A stretch of 64,000 nt of DNA from NCBI GenBank assembly GCA_964449325.1, contig CAYUYJ010000002.1, positions 205,460 to 269,459 of the forward strand, read 5' to 3'. The notes under the pieces were generated by a model. That model saw only the letters and a program-made list of their open reading frames with translations, was not told the origin of the DNA and ran no database searches. The DNA is from RGIG3002 sp964449325 (GTDB lineage: Bacteria > Bacillota > Clostridia > Lachnospirales > Lachnospiraceae). Made by a program: the position numbers and the translations under genes. Shown one piece after another: positions 9,479-18,004 of the stretch; the stretch's first letter is position 1, and each line of letters starts with the position of its first letter.

Positions 9479-10753
9479 ATGGTTGTAGAACTGGTTGCGG
9501 TAGGAACGGAAATTTTACTTGGAAATATTGTGAATACCAATGCGGCATATTTATCCGAAAAATGTGCGGGGCTTGGTTTATCCTGTTATTACCAAAGTGT
9601 GGTCGGAGACAATGAGGAGCGGTTGCTTGAAACGATAAAATGTGCAACAGACCGGTCTGATATTGTAATTTTATCCGGTGGTCTTGGCCCTACGGAGGAT
9701 GATTTGACAAAGGAGACAGCAGCAAGGGTCTTTGACAAAAAACTCTTTTTAGATGAAAATATCAAAGAACAGATTCAAAGTTATTTTGAAAAAAGAGGAA
9801 GCAGGCCTACCAACAATAACTGGAAACAGGCAATGATACCGGAAGGTGCAATCGCAGTGGAAAATGAGAATGGTACAGCACCGGGAATTATTATGGAACG
9901 GGACGGTAAGCATATTATTTTACTGCCGGGGCCGCCGAATGAACTGATTCCCATGTTTGAGAAAAGCATTGTACCTTATCTGAAAAAAATACAGCCGGGA
10001 GTTATTTATTCTAAGACGGTGAAGGTATGCGGAGTCGGCGAGAGCAAGGCGGAGACCATGGTAAAGGATCTGATTGATACACAGACCAATCCTACGATAG
10101 CCACCTATGCCAAAACAGGAGAAGTGCATTTGCGGGTAACGGCATCTGCTGACACGGAAAAGGAAGCAAAGAAGCTGATTAAACCTGTTGTAAAAGAACT
10201 GAAAAATCGATTTGGAGATGCGGTTTATACAACAGATGAAGCGGTTACTTTGGAAGAGGCAATTGCGGAACTCCTAAAGAAAAACAGACTGACGGCAGCA
10301 TTTGCGGAATCCTGTACCGGGGGATTGGTGGCAGCAAGAATGATAAATGTGCCGGGAGTTTCAGAAAATCTGAAGGTCAGCTATATTACTTATTCTGATA
10401 AAGCGAAACATAAGCTTCTGGGCGTCAGAAAGAGTCTGCTAAAAAAGAAGGGGGCCGTATGTGCACAAGTGGCAGAAGAAATGGTGAAGGGTGCCGCGAT
10501 TTTTGCCAATGCGGATGTGACGGTGGCCACCACAGGGATTGCCGGACCGGACGGGGGAAGTGAAGATACGCCGGTGGGTCTTGTTTACATTGCCTGTAAT
10601 GTAAACGGAAACGTGAAGGTAAAGGAATATCATTTTAGCGGAAATCGTAGTAAAATAAGAGAAAGTGCTACAGCAAATGCTCTTATCCTGATGCGGGAAT
10701 GTCTTTTGGAGTATTGTGCTTTGGAAGCATTTAAAAAGAGGGACAAGAGATAA
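9479..10753 (+). CDS. cinA: CinA-family protein (MoCF-like domain plus nicotinamide-nucleotide amidase)
   Basis: A two-domain protein of 424 residues. Residues 1-170 are the competence/damage-inducible CinA N-terminal domain, molybdopterin-binding fold (GTEILLGNIVNTN; SGGLGPTEDD). The last 160 residues are the PncC-type amidase that deamidates NMN (ESCTGGLVAARM; TGIAGPDGG). It recycles pyridine nucleotides. The ATG at 9479 has AGAGG seven bases upstream and gives the standard N-terminus; a TTG at 9446 is not needed. It lies near recA as in many Firmicutes. Confidence 0.95.
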   Translation: MVVELVAVGTEILLGNIVNTNAAYLSEKCAGLGLSCYYQSVVGDNEERLLETIKCATDRSDIVILSGGLGPTEDDLTKETAARVFDKKLFLDENIKEQIQSYFEKRGSRPTNNNWKQAMIPEGAIAVENENGTAPGIIMERDGKHIILLPGPPNELIPMFEKSIVPYLKKIQPGVIYSKTVKVCGVGESKAETMVKDLIDTQTNPTIATYAKTGEVHLRVTASADTEKEAKKLIKPVVKELKNRFGDAVYTTDEAVTLEEAIAELLKKNRLTAAFAESCTGGLVAARMINVPGVSENLKVSYITYSDKAKHKLLGVRKSLLKKKGAVCAQVAEEMVKGAAIFANADVTVATTGIAGPDGGSEDTPVGLVYIACNVNGNVKVKEYHFSGNRSKIRESATANALILMRECLLEYCALEAFKKRDKR

Positions 10754-10774
10754 ATAATAGGAAAGGGGATACCT

Positions 10775-11755
10775 ATGAATAAGGACAAAAAGAGCGGAAA
10801 CGGGTGGCTGATTGCAGTTGTTATCGGAATTGTAGTCTGTTTGATTGGAATTGTTGCAGTGGCTTTCTGGCTTGTTGTTACGATTGGCAGGATGGATGCG
10901 GAAGAGATAAAGTCTGCATCGATACTGCGGGAACAAGGCATTGAGAAAGCGGATAAGGATGATTTTGACTTTGATTTTGAATATAACTATCGACAGGAAA
11001 AAGAAACCGAAAAAGAGACAGACGAAGAGAATGTTCCTGATGATGAAGAGGAACAGAAAGACAGTTACGGGACAATTAATGCGGAGGATTACAGCTATAT
11101 AGATGAAGATACCGGAGAAGAATATTATGAAAAACTAAAAGATGCCATCCGCTATGATTTGGATTATTCCATAACATGGAAAAGTTTTGATTACGACACG
11201 GATTATGAAGATGTAATGATATATGCGTCTTATCCCGAACTGACGGGGGATAATATTCCGAATCTGGATTACATAAATGATTATATTTTTAAAGAAGTGG
11301 AATTTTGGGTAGAAGGTTTTGAAGAGAACGTAGCGGAAGGATATTTTTTGGAAGATGACGAATTCCTGATGGATATTTTTGCCTATGTAACTTATATGGA
11401 TGAAGAAAAGATTAGTATCGTTTTTTCGGAATACGGCTATTCGGATGATTATCAGATGGCATATCTTTATTCTGTAAATGTGGATGTACAAAATGGAGTT
11501 ATTTTGGAAAATTCCAGTATTATTAATATGGATGATGAATTTGCGGTGGAATTCAGAAACCGAAATAAGGAACAAAATGATGCGGAAGGGTATATCGATG
11601 AATTGTCCGATCAGGAAATTGTTGAATACCTTAACTCACCGACGTTAGGAGCTGTATTCTATACACCTCTTGGACTGGAGGTAGGAATTAATCTGGATAG
11701 TGGTTGGTATACGGTGACATTTAAAGATTACGAGAAGTATCTGAAGAAACTTTAA
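10775..11755 (+). CDS. Membrane-anchored acidic protein of unknown function
   Basis: A 326-residue protein that I do not recognise. A short basic N-terminus and one strong membrane helix (about residues 11-35) are followed by an extracellular region. Residues about 60-110 are low-complexity and very acidic (Asp/Glu/Tyr repeats). Residues from about 130 to the end look folded, with alternating aromatic and acidic residues. The VMIYASYPELTG segment and the C-terminal YTVTFKDYEKYL recall DUF3298/DUF4163-type sensor domains, but only weakly. It follows cinA by 21 bases and ends at a strong terminator, so it closes the yicC operon. Role unknown. Confidence 0.8.
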   Translation: MNKDKKSGNGWLIAVVIGIVVCLIGIVAVAFWLVVTIGRMDAEEIKSASILREQGIEKADKDDFDFDFEYNYRQEKETEKETDEENVPDDEEEQKDSYGTINAEDYSYIDEDTGEEYYEKLKDAIRYDLDYSITWKSFDYDTDYEDVMIYASYPELTGDNIPNLDYINDYIFKEVEFWVEGFEENVAEGYFLEDDEFLMDIFAYVTYMDEEKISIVFSEYGYSDDYQMAYLYSVNVDVQNGVILENSSIINMDDEFAVEFRNRNKEQNDAEGYIDELSDQEIVEYLNSPTLGAVFYTPLGLEVGINLDSGWYTVTFKDYEKYLKKL

Positions 11756-11771
11756 AAATCAGAAATCGGCT

Positions 11772-11820
11772 TCGCTCAGACCGGCAGAGAGGAATTAACG
11801 GTCTGAGCGATAACTTTTTC
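11772..11820 (+). terminator. Strong terminator closing the yicC-cinA operon
   Basis: A perfect 12-bp stem, TCGCTCAGACCG (11772-11783) with CGGTCTGAGCGA (11799-11810), is followed by TAACTTTTTC. Confidence 0.9.
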
Positions 11821-12047
11821 TTGTATTCTCACGGATTGCATGTTAAAGTAATGATATCTTATTTCAAATCTGCTTTGCATTTCGGGCACTTCGCCAGCAT
11901 TTCAAAGCAAAAAGGGAAGGAAATAAAAAAAGAATCGGGGTGGTGGCAATGAGGGTGGTTTATTGGACACTAAATAGTGTATAATAAGAAAGCGATGTTA
12001 AAGGGAGAGGTTAATAAGATAATTTTCTATAATTATTACAAACAACC
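11811..12047. other. Intergenic region upstream of recA, with a possible upstream promoter
   Basis: There is no convincing gene here. The main recognisable element is an inverted repeat ACACTA-AA-TAGTGT (11967-11980) whose last base starts a consensus TATAAT (11980-11985). This suggests a second, repressible start site for recA or a short RNA, although no good -35 sits 17 bases upstream. A looser hairpin (GCTTTG with CAAAGC) lies around 11872-11910. Confidence 0.4.
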
Positions 12048-12076
12048 TTGACAAAAACGAACAAATGTTTTATTAT
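12048..12076 (+). promoter_or_regulatory. recA promoter
   Basis: Consensus TTGACA (12048-12053), exactly 17 bases, TATTAT (12071-12076). The spacer contains a LexA-type box. Confidence 0.9.
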
Positions 12077-12101
12077 CATATCAATAAGAACGGATGTTCT
12101 T
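12058..12101 (+). promoter_or_regulatory. Two LexA (SOS) boxes controlling recA
   Basis: Box 1, CGAACAAATGTTTT at 12058-12071, sits between -35 and -10. It agrees with the Bacillus-type consensus CGAACRNRYGTTYC at 13 of 14 positions. Box 2, GAACGGATGTTC at 12088-12099, is a GAAC-N4-GTTC dyad just downstream of the expected start site. The centres are about 29 bp apart. Confidence 0.85.
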
Positions 12102-12119
12102 GTGAAAAGGAGATTGAAG

Positions 12120-13208
12120 ATGGAAAGAGAAGAAAAATTAAAGGCATTAGATGCCGCATTAGTGCAAATAGAAAAACAGTATGGTAAGGGCGCTGTTATG
12201 AAACTTGGTGATTCCTCTGCCCGGATGAATGTGGAGACAATACCTACGGGGTCTTTGAGTCTGGATTTAGCGTTGGGACTTGGTGGGATTCCCAAAGGAA
12301 GAATTATAGAGATTTATGGTCCTGAGTCCAGTGGTAAGACGACGGTTACTTTACATATGGTGGCGGAAGTACAGAAAAGAGGAGGAATTGCCGGCTTTAT
12401 CGATGCAGAGCATGCTCTTGACCCGGTATATGCCAAGAATATTGGAGTAGATGTAGACAATCTATATATTTCCCAGCCGGATAACGGAGAACAGGCGATG
12501 GAAATTACTGAAACAATGGTACGTTCCGGTGCTATTGATATTGTAATTGTGGATTCTGTAGCAGCGCTTGTTCCTAAGGCAGAAATTGACGGTGATATGG
12601 GGGATTCTCATGTGGGTCTGCAGGCAAGACTTATGTCACAGGCACTTAGAAAACTGACGGCTGTCATCAGTAAATCCAATTGTACGGTTGTGTTTATCAA
12701 TCAGTTAAGAGAAAAAATCGGTGTGATGTTTGGAAATCCGGAAACAACGACAGGTGGTCGTGCACTGAAATTCTATTCCTCTGTACGGCTTGATGTCAGA
12801 AGAGTAGAATCTTTAAAACAGAGCGGAGAAGTAGTTGGTAACCGTACCAAAGTAAAAGTAGTAAAGAATAAAATTGCACCACCTTTTAAGGAAGCAGAAT
12901 TTGATATTATGTTTGGTGAGGGTATCTCAAAAGTAGGTGATATTCTGGATTTGGCTGCTGATAACGGAATTGTAAATAAAAGTGGTGCATGGTATGCCTA
13001 TGAAGGAAACAAAATCGGGCAAGGAAGAGAAAATGCAAAACAGTATTTAAAGGATAATCCGACTGTTTGTGATGAAATTGAAGCGAAGGTACGTGCGCAT
13101 TTTAATTTGGATGGTGTGCAGGAAGAAAAGAGCGGGGAAGCAAAGACGGGCGATAAGAAAACAGAAAAAAAGACAAATGAAGATGCGGCAAAAAAGGATG
13201 AGGCATAA
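12120..13208 (+). CDS. recA: Recombinase A
   Basis: The strand-exchange ATPase of homologous recombination and co-protease for LexA, 362 residues. Walker A is GPESSGKT near residue 66. The INQLREKIGVMFGNPETTTGG loop (L2) and the C-terminal acidic/lysine-rich tail are present. Start at ATG 12120 (MEREEKLKALDAAL), with AAGGAG seven bases upstream. The frame stays open back to 12048, but that stretch is the promoter itself. recX starts on the last base of the recA stop codon (TAATG), so the pair is coupled and both are under the two LexA boxes. Confidence 0.97.
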   Translation: MEREEKLKALDAALVQIEKQYGKGAVMKLGDSSARMNVETIPTGSLSLDLALGLGGIPKGRIIEIYGPESSGKTTVTLHMVAEVQKRGGIAGFIDAEHALDPVYAKNIGVDVDNLYISQPDNGEQAMEITETMVRSGAIDIVIVDSVAALVPKAEIDGDMGDSHVGLQARLMSQALRKLTAVISKSNCTVVFINQLREKIGVMFGNPETTTGGRALKFYSSVRLDVRRVESLKQSGEVVGNRTKVKVVKNKIAPPFKEAEFDIMFGEGISKVGDILDLAADNGIVNKSGAWYAYEGNKIGQGRENAKQYLKDNPTVCDEIEAKVRAHFNLDGVQEEKSGEAKTGDKKTEKKTNEDAAKKDEA

Positions 13209-13825
13209 TGCTCGTTAAAGAAATTGCAGAACTTACAAAGAACAGAAGCAGAATTGTGGTTGATGAAGGACCGGCCTTTGTATTGTATAAGGGTGAGATT
13301 CGTAAATATCATATAGAAATAGGAAAAACTGTTGCGGAAGAGGATTATGAAGAACTGATGAGAAAGGTTTTTCCCAAGAGAGCAAAGTTGCGTAGTATGA
13401 ATCTGCTTCAATCGAAAGAATATACGGAAAAGCAGCTTCGTGACAAACTGCTTCAGGGAGGCTATCCTGAGCAGATTGCTGATGAAGCAGTGGAATATGT
13501 GAAGTCTTATCACTATATTGATGATGACCGATATGCAGAGACTTATATCGAGTATCAAATGGATAAAAGAAGTAAGCAGCGCATTATTCAGGATTTACTG
13601 AAAAAAGGCATCACCAGGGAGTGTATCGAGAACCAGTGGCAGAAAGTAGAAGCGCTTGGTATAACCATAGATGAAGAAAAAATGATTTCCGAACTTCTGG
13701 TGAAAAAGAATTACTGCGAGAAAGATGCAGATATAAAGGAAAAACGCAGAATCTATGGATTTTTGATGAGAAAGGGATTTTCGGCAGAGAAAATCAGAAA
13801 AGTGTTGAATGCGGAAGTATATTGA
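13208..13825 (+). CDS. recX: Regulatory protein RecX
   Basis: A 205-residue helical-repeat protein that limits RecA filament growth. Typical features are a KEYTEKQLRDKLLQGGY repeat near residues 75-95, YHYIDDDRYAETYIEYQ, and a second three-helix repeat. It overlaps the recA stop by one base, the usual arrangement, so it is induced with recA. It ends shortly before a new promoter for rny. Confidence 0.94.
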   Translation: MLVKEIAELTKNRSRIVVDEGPAFVLYKGEIRKYHIEIGKTVAEEDYEELMRKVFPKRAKLRSMNLLQSKEYTEKQLRDKLLQGGYPEQIADEAVEYVKSYHYIDDDRYAETYIEYQMDKRSKQRIIQDLLKKGITRECIENQWQKVEALGITIDEEKMISELLVKKNYCEKDADIKEKRRIYGFLMRKGFSAEKIRKVLNAEVY

Positions 13826-13843
13826 AGGATATCGTTAAAGCAC

Positions 13844-13872
13844 TTGACATAACTCCTATTTCAGTTTAAAAT
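13844..13872 (+). promoter_or_regulatory. Promoter of rny
   Basis: TTGACA (13844-13849), 17 bases, TAAAAT (13867-13872). The leader to the rny start is about 90 bases. Confidence 0.8.
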
Positions 13873-13967
13873 TTAACTGTTGTAAAATCGCTAGTTAGAA
13901 TGTTCTATATGGATATTCTATGATAGATATTGAACAATGAAAACTAAATAAGGAGGTGCTCCTGTAC

Positions 13968-15515
13968 ATGCTGCAAATTATTCTGGCAGTTGCTATCACT
14001 CTGGTTGTTTCTGTTCCGGTATCTGCATTAGTGGCGACGAATTACCGTAAAAAGGTAGTAGAGTCTAAACTCGGAAATGCTGAGGACAAAGCAAGAGAGA
14101 TTATTGATGAAGCTCTTAAGACAGCGGAGACGAAAAAACGTGAGTCCTTACTTGAAGTGAAAGAAGAATCCATTCGTACAAAGAACGAACTGGATAAGGA
14201 AATCAAGGAACGGAGAGCTGAGGCGCAGCGTTATGAAAGACGTATTCAGCAGAAGGAAGAGAACATTGATAAAAAAGCAGAAGCGATTGAAAAGAAAGAA
14301 GCAGGTTTGGTGGCAAGAGAAGAAGCTTTAAATAAGCAGAAGGAAGAAGTTGCCAAGCTGAACGAGCAAAGATTACAGGAACTGGAAAGAATCTCAGGAC
14401 TTACCTCCGAACAGGCAAAAGATTATTTATTGAAAATTGTTGAAGATGAAGTAAAACATGAAACCGCCGTTATGATCAAGGAAATGGAGAATAAGGCGAA
14501 AGAAGAAGCAGACAAAAAAGCAAAGGAATATGTAGTAACAGCTATTCAGAAGTGTGCTGCTGACCATGTGTCAGAAACTACTATTTCTGTAGTGCAGCTT
14601 CCGAATGACGAGATGAAAGGTAGAATCATCGGTAGAGAAGGACGTAACATCCGTACATTAGAAACGATGACAGGTGTGGATTTGATTATTGATGATACAC
14701 CGGAAGCAGTTATTCTTTCCGGATTTGATCCGATTCGTCGTGAGGTTGCAAGAATTGCACTTGAAAAGTTAATTGTTGATGGTCGTATCCACCCGGCAAG
14801 AATTGAAGAAATGGTGGAAAAAGCACAAAAAGAAGTCGAAGTAATGATTAAGGAAGAGGGAGAGGCTGCGGCACTGGAGGTTGGTGTACACGGTATTCAT
14901 CCTGAACTGATTCGTTTACTTGGTAAGATGAAATTCAGAACCAGTTATGGTCAGAATGCATTAAAGCACTCCATAGAGGTAGCACAGTTGTCAGGTCTTT
15001 TAGCTGCTGAAATGGGCTTGGATGTTAGAGTGGCGAAACGTGCTGGTTTATTACATGATATTGGTAAGGCAGTAGACCATGAAATGGAAGGTTCACATAT
15101 TCAGCTTGGTGTAGAACTTTGTAGAAAATACAAAGAATCTGCTGTTGTTATTAATGCGGTAGAATCTCATCACGGAGATGTAGAACCCCAGTCATTGATT
15201 GCATGTATTGTACAAGCTTCTGATACAATTTCTGCAGCAAGACCGGGAGCTAGAAGGGAGACATTAGAAACCTATACTAGCAGATTAAAACAATTAGAAG
15301 ATATTACAAACAATTTCAAAGGTGTTGACAAATCTTTTGCTATTCAAGCAGGTAGAGAGATTCGAGTTATGGTAGTTCCGGAACAGATTTCTGATGCGGA
15401 CATGGTATTATTAGCACGCGACATTTCAAAACAGATTGAAGCGGAGCTGGAATATCCGGGTCAGATTAAAGTCAATGTTATTAGGGAGTCTCGTGTTATT
15501 GATTATGCAAAATAA
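13968..15515 (+). CDS. rny: Ribonuclease Y
   Basis: The membrane-anchored endoribonuclease that starts mRNA decay in Firmicutes, 515 residues. Domains in order: N-terminal membrane helix (residues 2-22), a long charged coiled coil (about 30-200), a KH domain containing GRIIGREGRNIRTLE (near 220), and an HD domain with HSIEVAQ and LLHDIGKAVDHE (near 335-372). The ATG at 13968 is taken as start; AAGGAGG ends 11 bases upstream, and the in-frame GTG at 13956 lies inside that site. A terminator follows at 15561. Confidence 0.96.
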   Translation: MLQIILAVAITLVVSVPVSALVATNYRKKVVESKLGNAEDKAREIIDEALKTAETKKRESLLEVKEESIRTKNELDKEIKERRAEAQRYERRIQQKEENIDKKAEAIEKKEAGLVAREEALNKQKEEVAKLNEQRLQELERISGLTSEQAKDYLLKIVEDEVKHETAVMIKEMENKAKEEADKKAKEYVVTAIQKCAADHVSETTISVVQLPNDEMKGRIIGREGRNIRTLETMTGVDLIIDDTPEAVILSGFDPIRREVARIALEKLIVDGRIHPARIEEMVEKAQKEVEVMIKEEGEAAALEVGVHGIHPELIRLLGKMKFRTSYGQNALKHSIEVAQLSGLLAAEMGLDVRVAKRAGLLHDIGKAVDHEMEGSHIQLGVELCRKYKESAVVINAVESHHGDVEPQSLIACIVQASDTISAARPGARRETLETYTSRLKQLEDITNNFKGVDKSFAIQAGREIRVMVVPEQISDADMVLLARDISKQIEAELEYPGQIKVNVIRESRVIDYAK

Positions 15516-15560
15516 GAGATAACATTTTCTATACAACAGACTGTAGATAATAGCATAACA

Positions 15561-15601
15561 GTGGAGAGTTTGAGTAAAGTCAGGCTCTCCACTATTTTTT
15601 T
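15561..15601 (+). terminator. Terminator after rny
   Basis: GTGGAGAG (15561-15568) pairs with CTCTCCAC (15585-15592), followed by a T-rich run ending at about 15601. Confidence 0.8.
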
Positions 15602-15617
15602 GAAAGGAGATATAAAT

Positions 15618-15935
15618 ATGGTACCGATTTTGGCAAAGCAGGCAATTAATATTAAGACGAAGAGTAAATCAAATATTATTTTGGGAAACTATGAATGTGG
15701 TTATGCTTTGGGGTTGATAGTAAATTTATCGGGAATTTTATTCCCGGCAGATTATACGAGTATAGAGGATTTGAGAGTGAAAGTATTAGCTTCTTTGGAA
15801 AATTATGAGCCAAAGGATGAACGGGAAGAAAATCTGATTCATATGCTGAAAGAATATAAAGCGGATGATAATTTGGATACACAGGTCGGAGAACTGATTA
15901 ATATGGGGCTTGGGGAAAAGAAGCCCTGGGTGTAA
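15618..15935 (+). CDS. Small protein of unknown function
   Basis: A 105-residue soluble protein that I do not recognise. The ATG at 15618 (MVPILAKQAINIKTKS) has AAAGGAGA nine bases upstream. The frame is open back to 15561, but that part is the rny terminator. It has no membrane helix or signal peptide. The N-terminal half looks like a beta-type strand set (NIILGNYECGYALGLIVN) and the C-terminal half is acidic and helical, ending in GEKKPWV. Its start codon is only about 17 bases after the terminator and I see no separate promoter, so it may depend on read-through from rny. Confidence 0.7.
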   Translation: MVPILAKQAINIKTKSKSNIILGNYECGYALGLIVNLSGILFPADYTSIEDLRVKVLASLENYEPKDEREENLIHMLKEYKADDNLDTQVGELINMGLGEKKPWV

Positions 15936-15966
15936 AAAGAAAAAGGAAAGAAAATGAAAAAAAATC

Positions 15967-15995
15967 TTGTGTAATATAGGTTGTTGTAGTAAAAT
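15967..15995 (+). promoter_or_regulatory. Promoter of the aminotransferase gene
   Basis: TTGTGT (15967-15972), 17 bases, TAAAAT (15990-15995). Confidence 0.6.
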
Positions 15996-16081
15996 GAACA
16001 AAGTGTGTATGATTGTATACGATTATGCAAACGAAATAGTAAACAAACTATCATATAAGAAATTAGAGGACGGTGGATTTT

Positions 16082-17278
16082 ATGGCATTAACGTTATCAA
16101 AGAAAGCACAGGCAGTAAAACCTTCATCAACGTTGGCAATTACTGCAAAAGCAAAAGAGTTAAAGGCACAGGGAATTGATGTAGTAGGATTCGGAGCAGG
16201 TGAACCGGATTTCAATACACCTGAGAATGTATGTGAAGCTGCTGTTTCAGCGATCAGAGAAGGCTTTACGAAATATACTCCGGCTTCAGGAACAAATGAA
16301 CTGAAGGAAGCTATCTGCAAAAAATTCAAAGAATTCAACGGACTTGACTATAAACCGAACCAGATTGTTATCAGCAACGGCGGTAAGCATTCTTTATCCA
16401 ATGTTTTCGATGCAATCTTAAATCCGGGAGATGAAGTGATTATTCCTGCACCGTACTGGTTAAGTTATCCTGAGATGGTTAAGCTTTCTGACGGTGTTCC
16501 TGTAGTCATTACCGGAACAAAGGAAAATGGTTATAAAGTAACGGCAAAGCAGATTGAAGATGCAATTACTGATAAGACAAAGGCGCTTGTATTGAATACG
16601 CCGAGCAATCCTACCGGAATGATTTATTCCGAAGAAGAATTACGTGCTATTGCAGACGTTGTTGTAAGAAAAGATATTTATGTTGTTGCCGATGAAATGT
16701 ATGAATATTTAATTTATGGTGACGAGAAACATGTCAGCATTGCTTCTTTTAATGAAGAAATATATAAAAGAACGATTACTTGTAGTGGATTGTCAAAGAG
16801 CTATGCGATGACAGGCTGGAGAATCGGTTATACCGGTTCTTCACCGGAAATTGCAAAACTGATGGGGTCTATTCAGTCTCATGCGACCTCCAACCCGAAT
16901 TCCATTGCACAGAGAGCAGCTGTGGAGGCGTTAACAGGGCCGCAGGAAACAGTAAAGACTATGAAGGCAGAATTTGACAAACGTCGCCGTTATATGTATC
17001 AGAGAGTAGCTGCAATGCCTCATGTAAGTACCTTAGAGCCTAAGGGCGCTTTTTATGTATTTATTGATACAGAGGAAGCTTTGGAAAAAGAGTATAAAGG
17101 AGAAAAAATTCAGACGACGGCAAGAATGGCTGAGATTCTTTTGGATGATTTTGCTGTTGCTGTTGTTCCTTGCGCAGATTTTGGTTTCCCGAAGCACATT
17201 CGTCTTTCCTATGCAATCAGCATGGAGCAGATTGAAAAAGGCTTGGACAGAATTGAGAACTTCTTGAAAGCATTATAA
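16082..17278 (+). CDS. Class I PLP aminotransferase (aspartate aminotransferase type)
   Basis: A 398-residue fold-type I PLP enzyme that moves amino groups between aspartate and 2-oxo acids. Diagnostic features are NTPSNPTGM near residue 175, the D/Y pair in VVADEMYEYL, the PLP-lysine in SGLSKSYAMTGWRIGY near 240, and the substrate-carboxylate Arg in HIRLSYA near the C-terminus. The ATG at 16082 (MALTLSKKAQAVKPS) is the family start; a GTG nine bases earlier is rejected. The Nudix gene follows after 35 bases. Aspartate specificity is the usual call for this subgroup but is not proven. Confidence 0.93.
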   Translation: MALTLSKKAQAVKPSSTLAITAKAKELKAQGIDVVGFGAGEPDFNTPENVCEAAVSAIREGFTKYTPASGTNELKEAICKKFKEFNGLDYKPNQIVISNGGKHSLSNVFDAILNPGDEVIIPAPYWLSYPEMVKLSDGVPVVITGTKENGYKVTAKQIEDAITDKTKALVLNTPSNPTGMIYSEEELRAIADVVVRKDIYVVADEMYEYLIYGDEKHVSIASFNEEIYKRTITCSGLSKSYAMTGWRIGYTGSSPEIAKLMGSIQSHATSNPNSIAQRAAVEALTGPQETVKTMKAEFDKRRRYMYQRVAAMPHVSTLEPKGAFYVFIDTEEALEKEYKGEKIQTTARMAEILLDDFAVAVVPCADFGFPKHIRLSYAISMEQIEKGLDRIENFLKAL

Positions 17279-17313
17279 GGAAAGGTGTCGATAGATGGCA
17301 GAAGGCTGAGAGA

Positions 17314-17856
17314 ATGGACGAATTCAAACGACTGGACAGGAAACTTGTATTTAAAGGAAGTATTATTGATTTTTATAAGGATACGGTGCAAGTACCAAAC
17401 GGGAATGTTGTGGAATGGGATTTTATCGGTCATAAGGGAGCTGCTGCAGTGGTTCCGGTTACGGAAGACGGAAAAATTCTTATGGTGCGTCAGTTTCGCA
17501 ATGCACTTGACCGATATACGTTAGAAATTCCGGCAGGGGGATTAAATTCACCCTCTGAACCGATGGTGGAAGCAGCGGCAAGGGAATTGCAGGAGGAGAC
17601 AGGATATTCCTGTGATAAGCTGGAATTTTTAATTTCTATTCGTACCACGGTGGCATTTTGTAATGAGAGGATAGAAATTTTTGTTGCCAATCATTTGCAA
17701 CCGGGCAAACAGCATTTGGACGAGGACGAATTTATCAATGTGGAAGCCTATGAGGTGGAAGAACTTTGCCAAATGATTTATGACGGAGAAATAGAGGATT
17801 CTAAAACAATTTCTGCGATTATGAGCTATAAAAATAAGTATCTGAAAGAAAAATAA
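17314..17856 (+). CDS. Nudix hydrolase, ADP-ribose pyrophosphatase type
   Basis: A 180-residue Nudix enzyme that probably splits ADP-ribose to AMP and ribose 5-phosphate. The Nudix box is complete: G, five residues, E, seven residues, RELQEETGY (about residues 75-98). The N-terminal beta region and the GGL-containing loop are like NudF. In Bacillus nudF is next to spoIIM, fur and xerD(ripX). Here it likewise precedes spoIIM and xerD, which supports the call. A terminator follows at 17896. Confidence 0.93.
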   Translation: MDEFKRLDRKLVFKGSIIDFYKDTVQVPNGNVVEWDFIGHKGAAAVVPVTEDGKILMVRQFRNALDRYTLEIPAGGLNSPSEPMVEAAARELQEETGYSCDKLEFLISIRTTVAFCNERIEIFVANHLQPGKQHLDEDEFINVEAYEVEELCQMIYDGEIEDSKTISAIMSYKNKYLKEK

Positions 17857-17895
17857 AAGGAATACCGGAGAAATGAATTCTCGGAAACTGTGTAG

Positions 17896-17937
17896 ACTGC
17901 ATTGTTTTACGGAAATGTGAAACAATGCAGTTTTTTG
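17896..17937 (+). terminator. Terminator after Nudix gene
   Basis: ACTGCATTGTTT (17896-17907) pairs perfectly with AAACAATGCAGT (17920-17931), followed by a T-tract. Confidence 0.88.
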
Positions 17938-18004
17938 ATTACTCATTTTTACTAATCCCATGCATATAATGAATAGGACAGAAACGAGATAAAAAGGAGG
18001 GGGC

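Noticed and set aside
12048..12119. N-terminal extension of RecA from a TTG
   Set aside because: The stretch is the -35/-10 promoter with LexA boxes. RecA homologs start at the ATG at 12120, which has AAGGAG.
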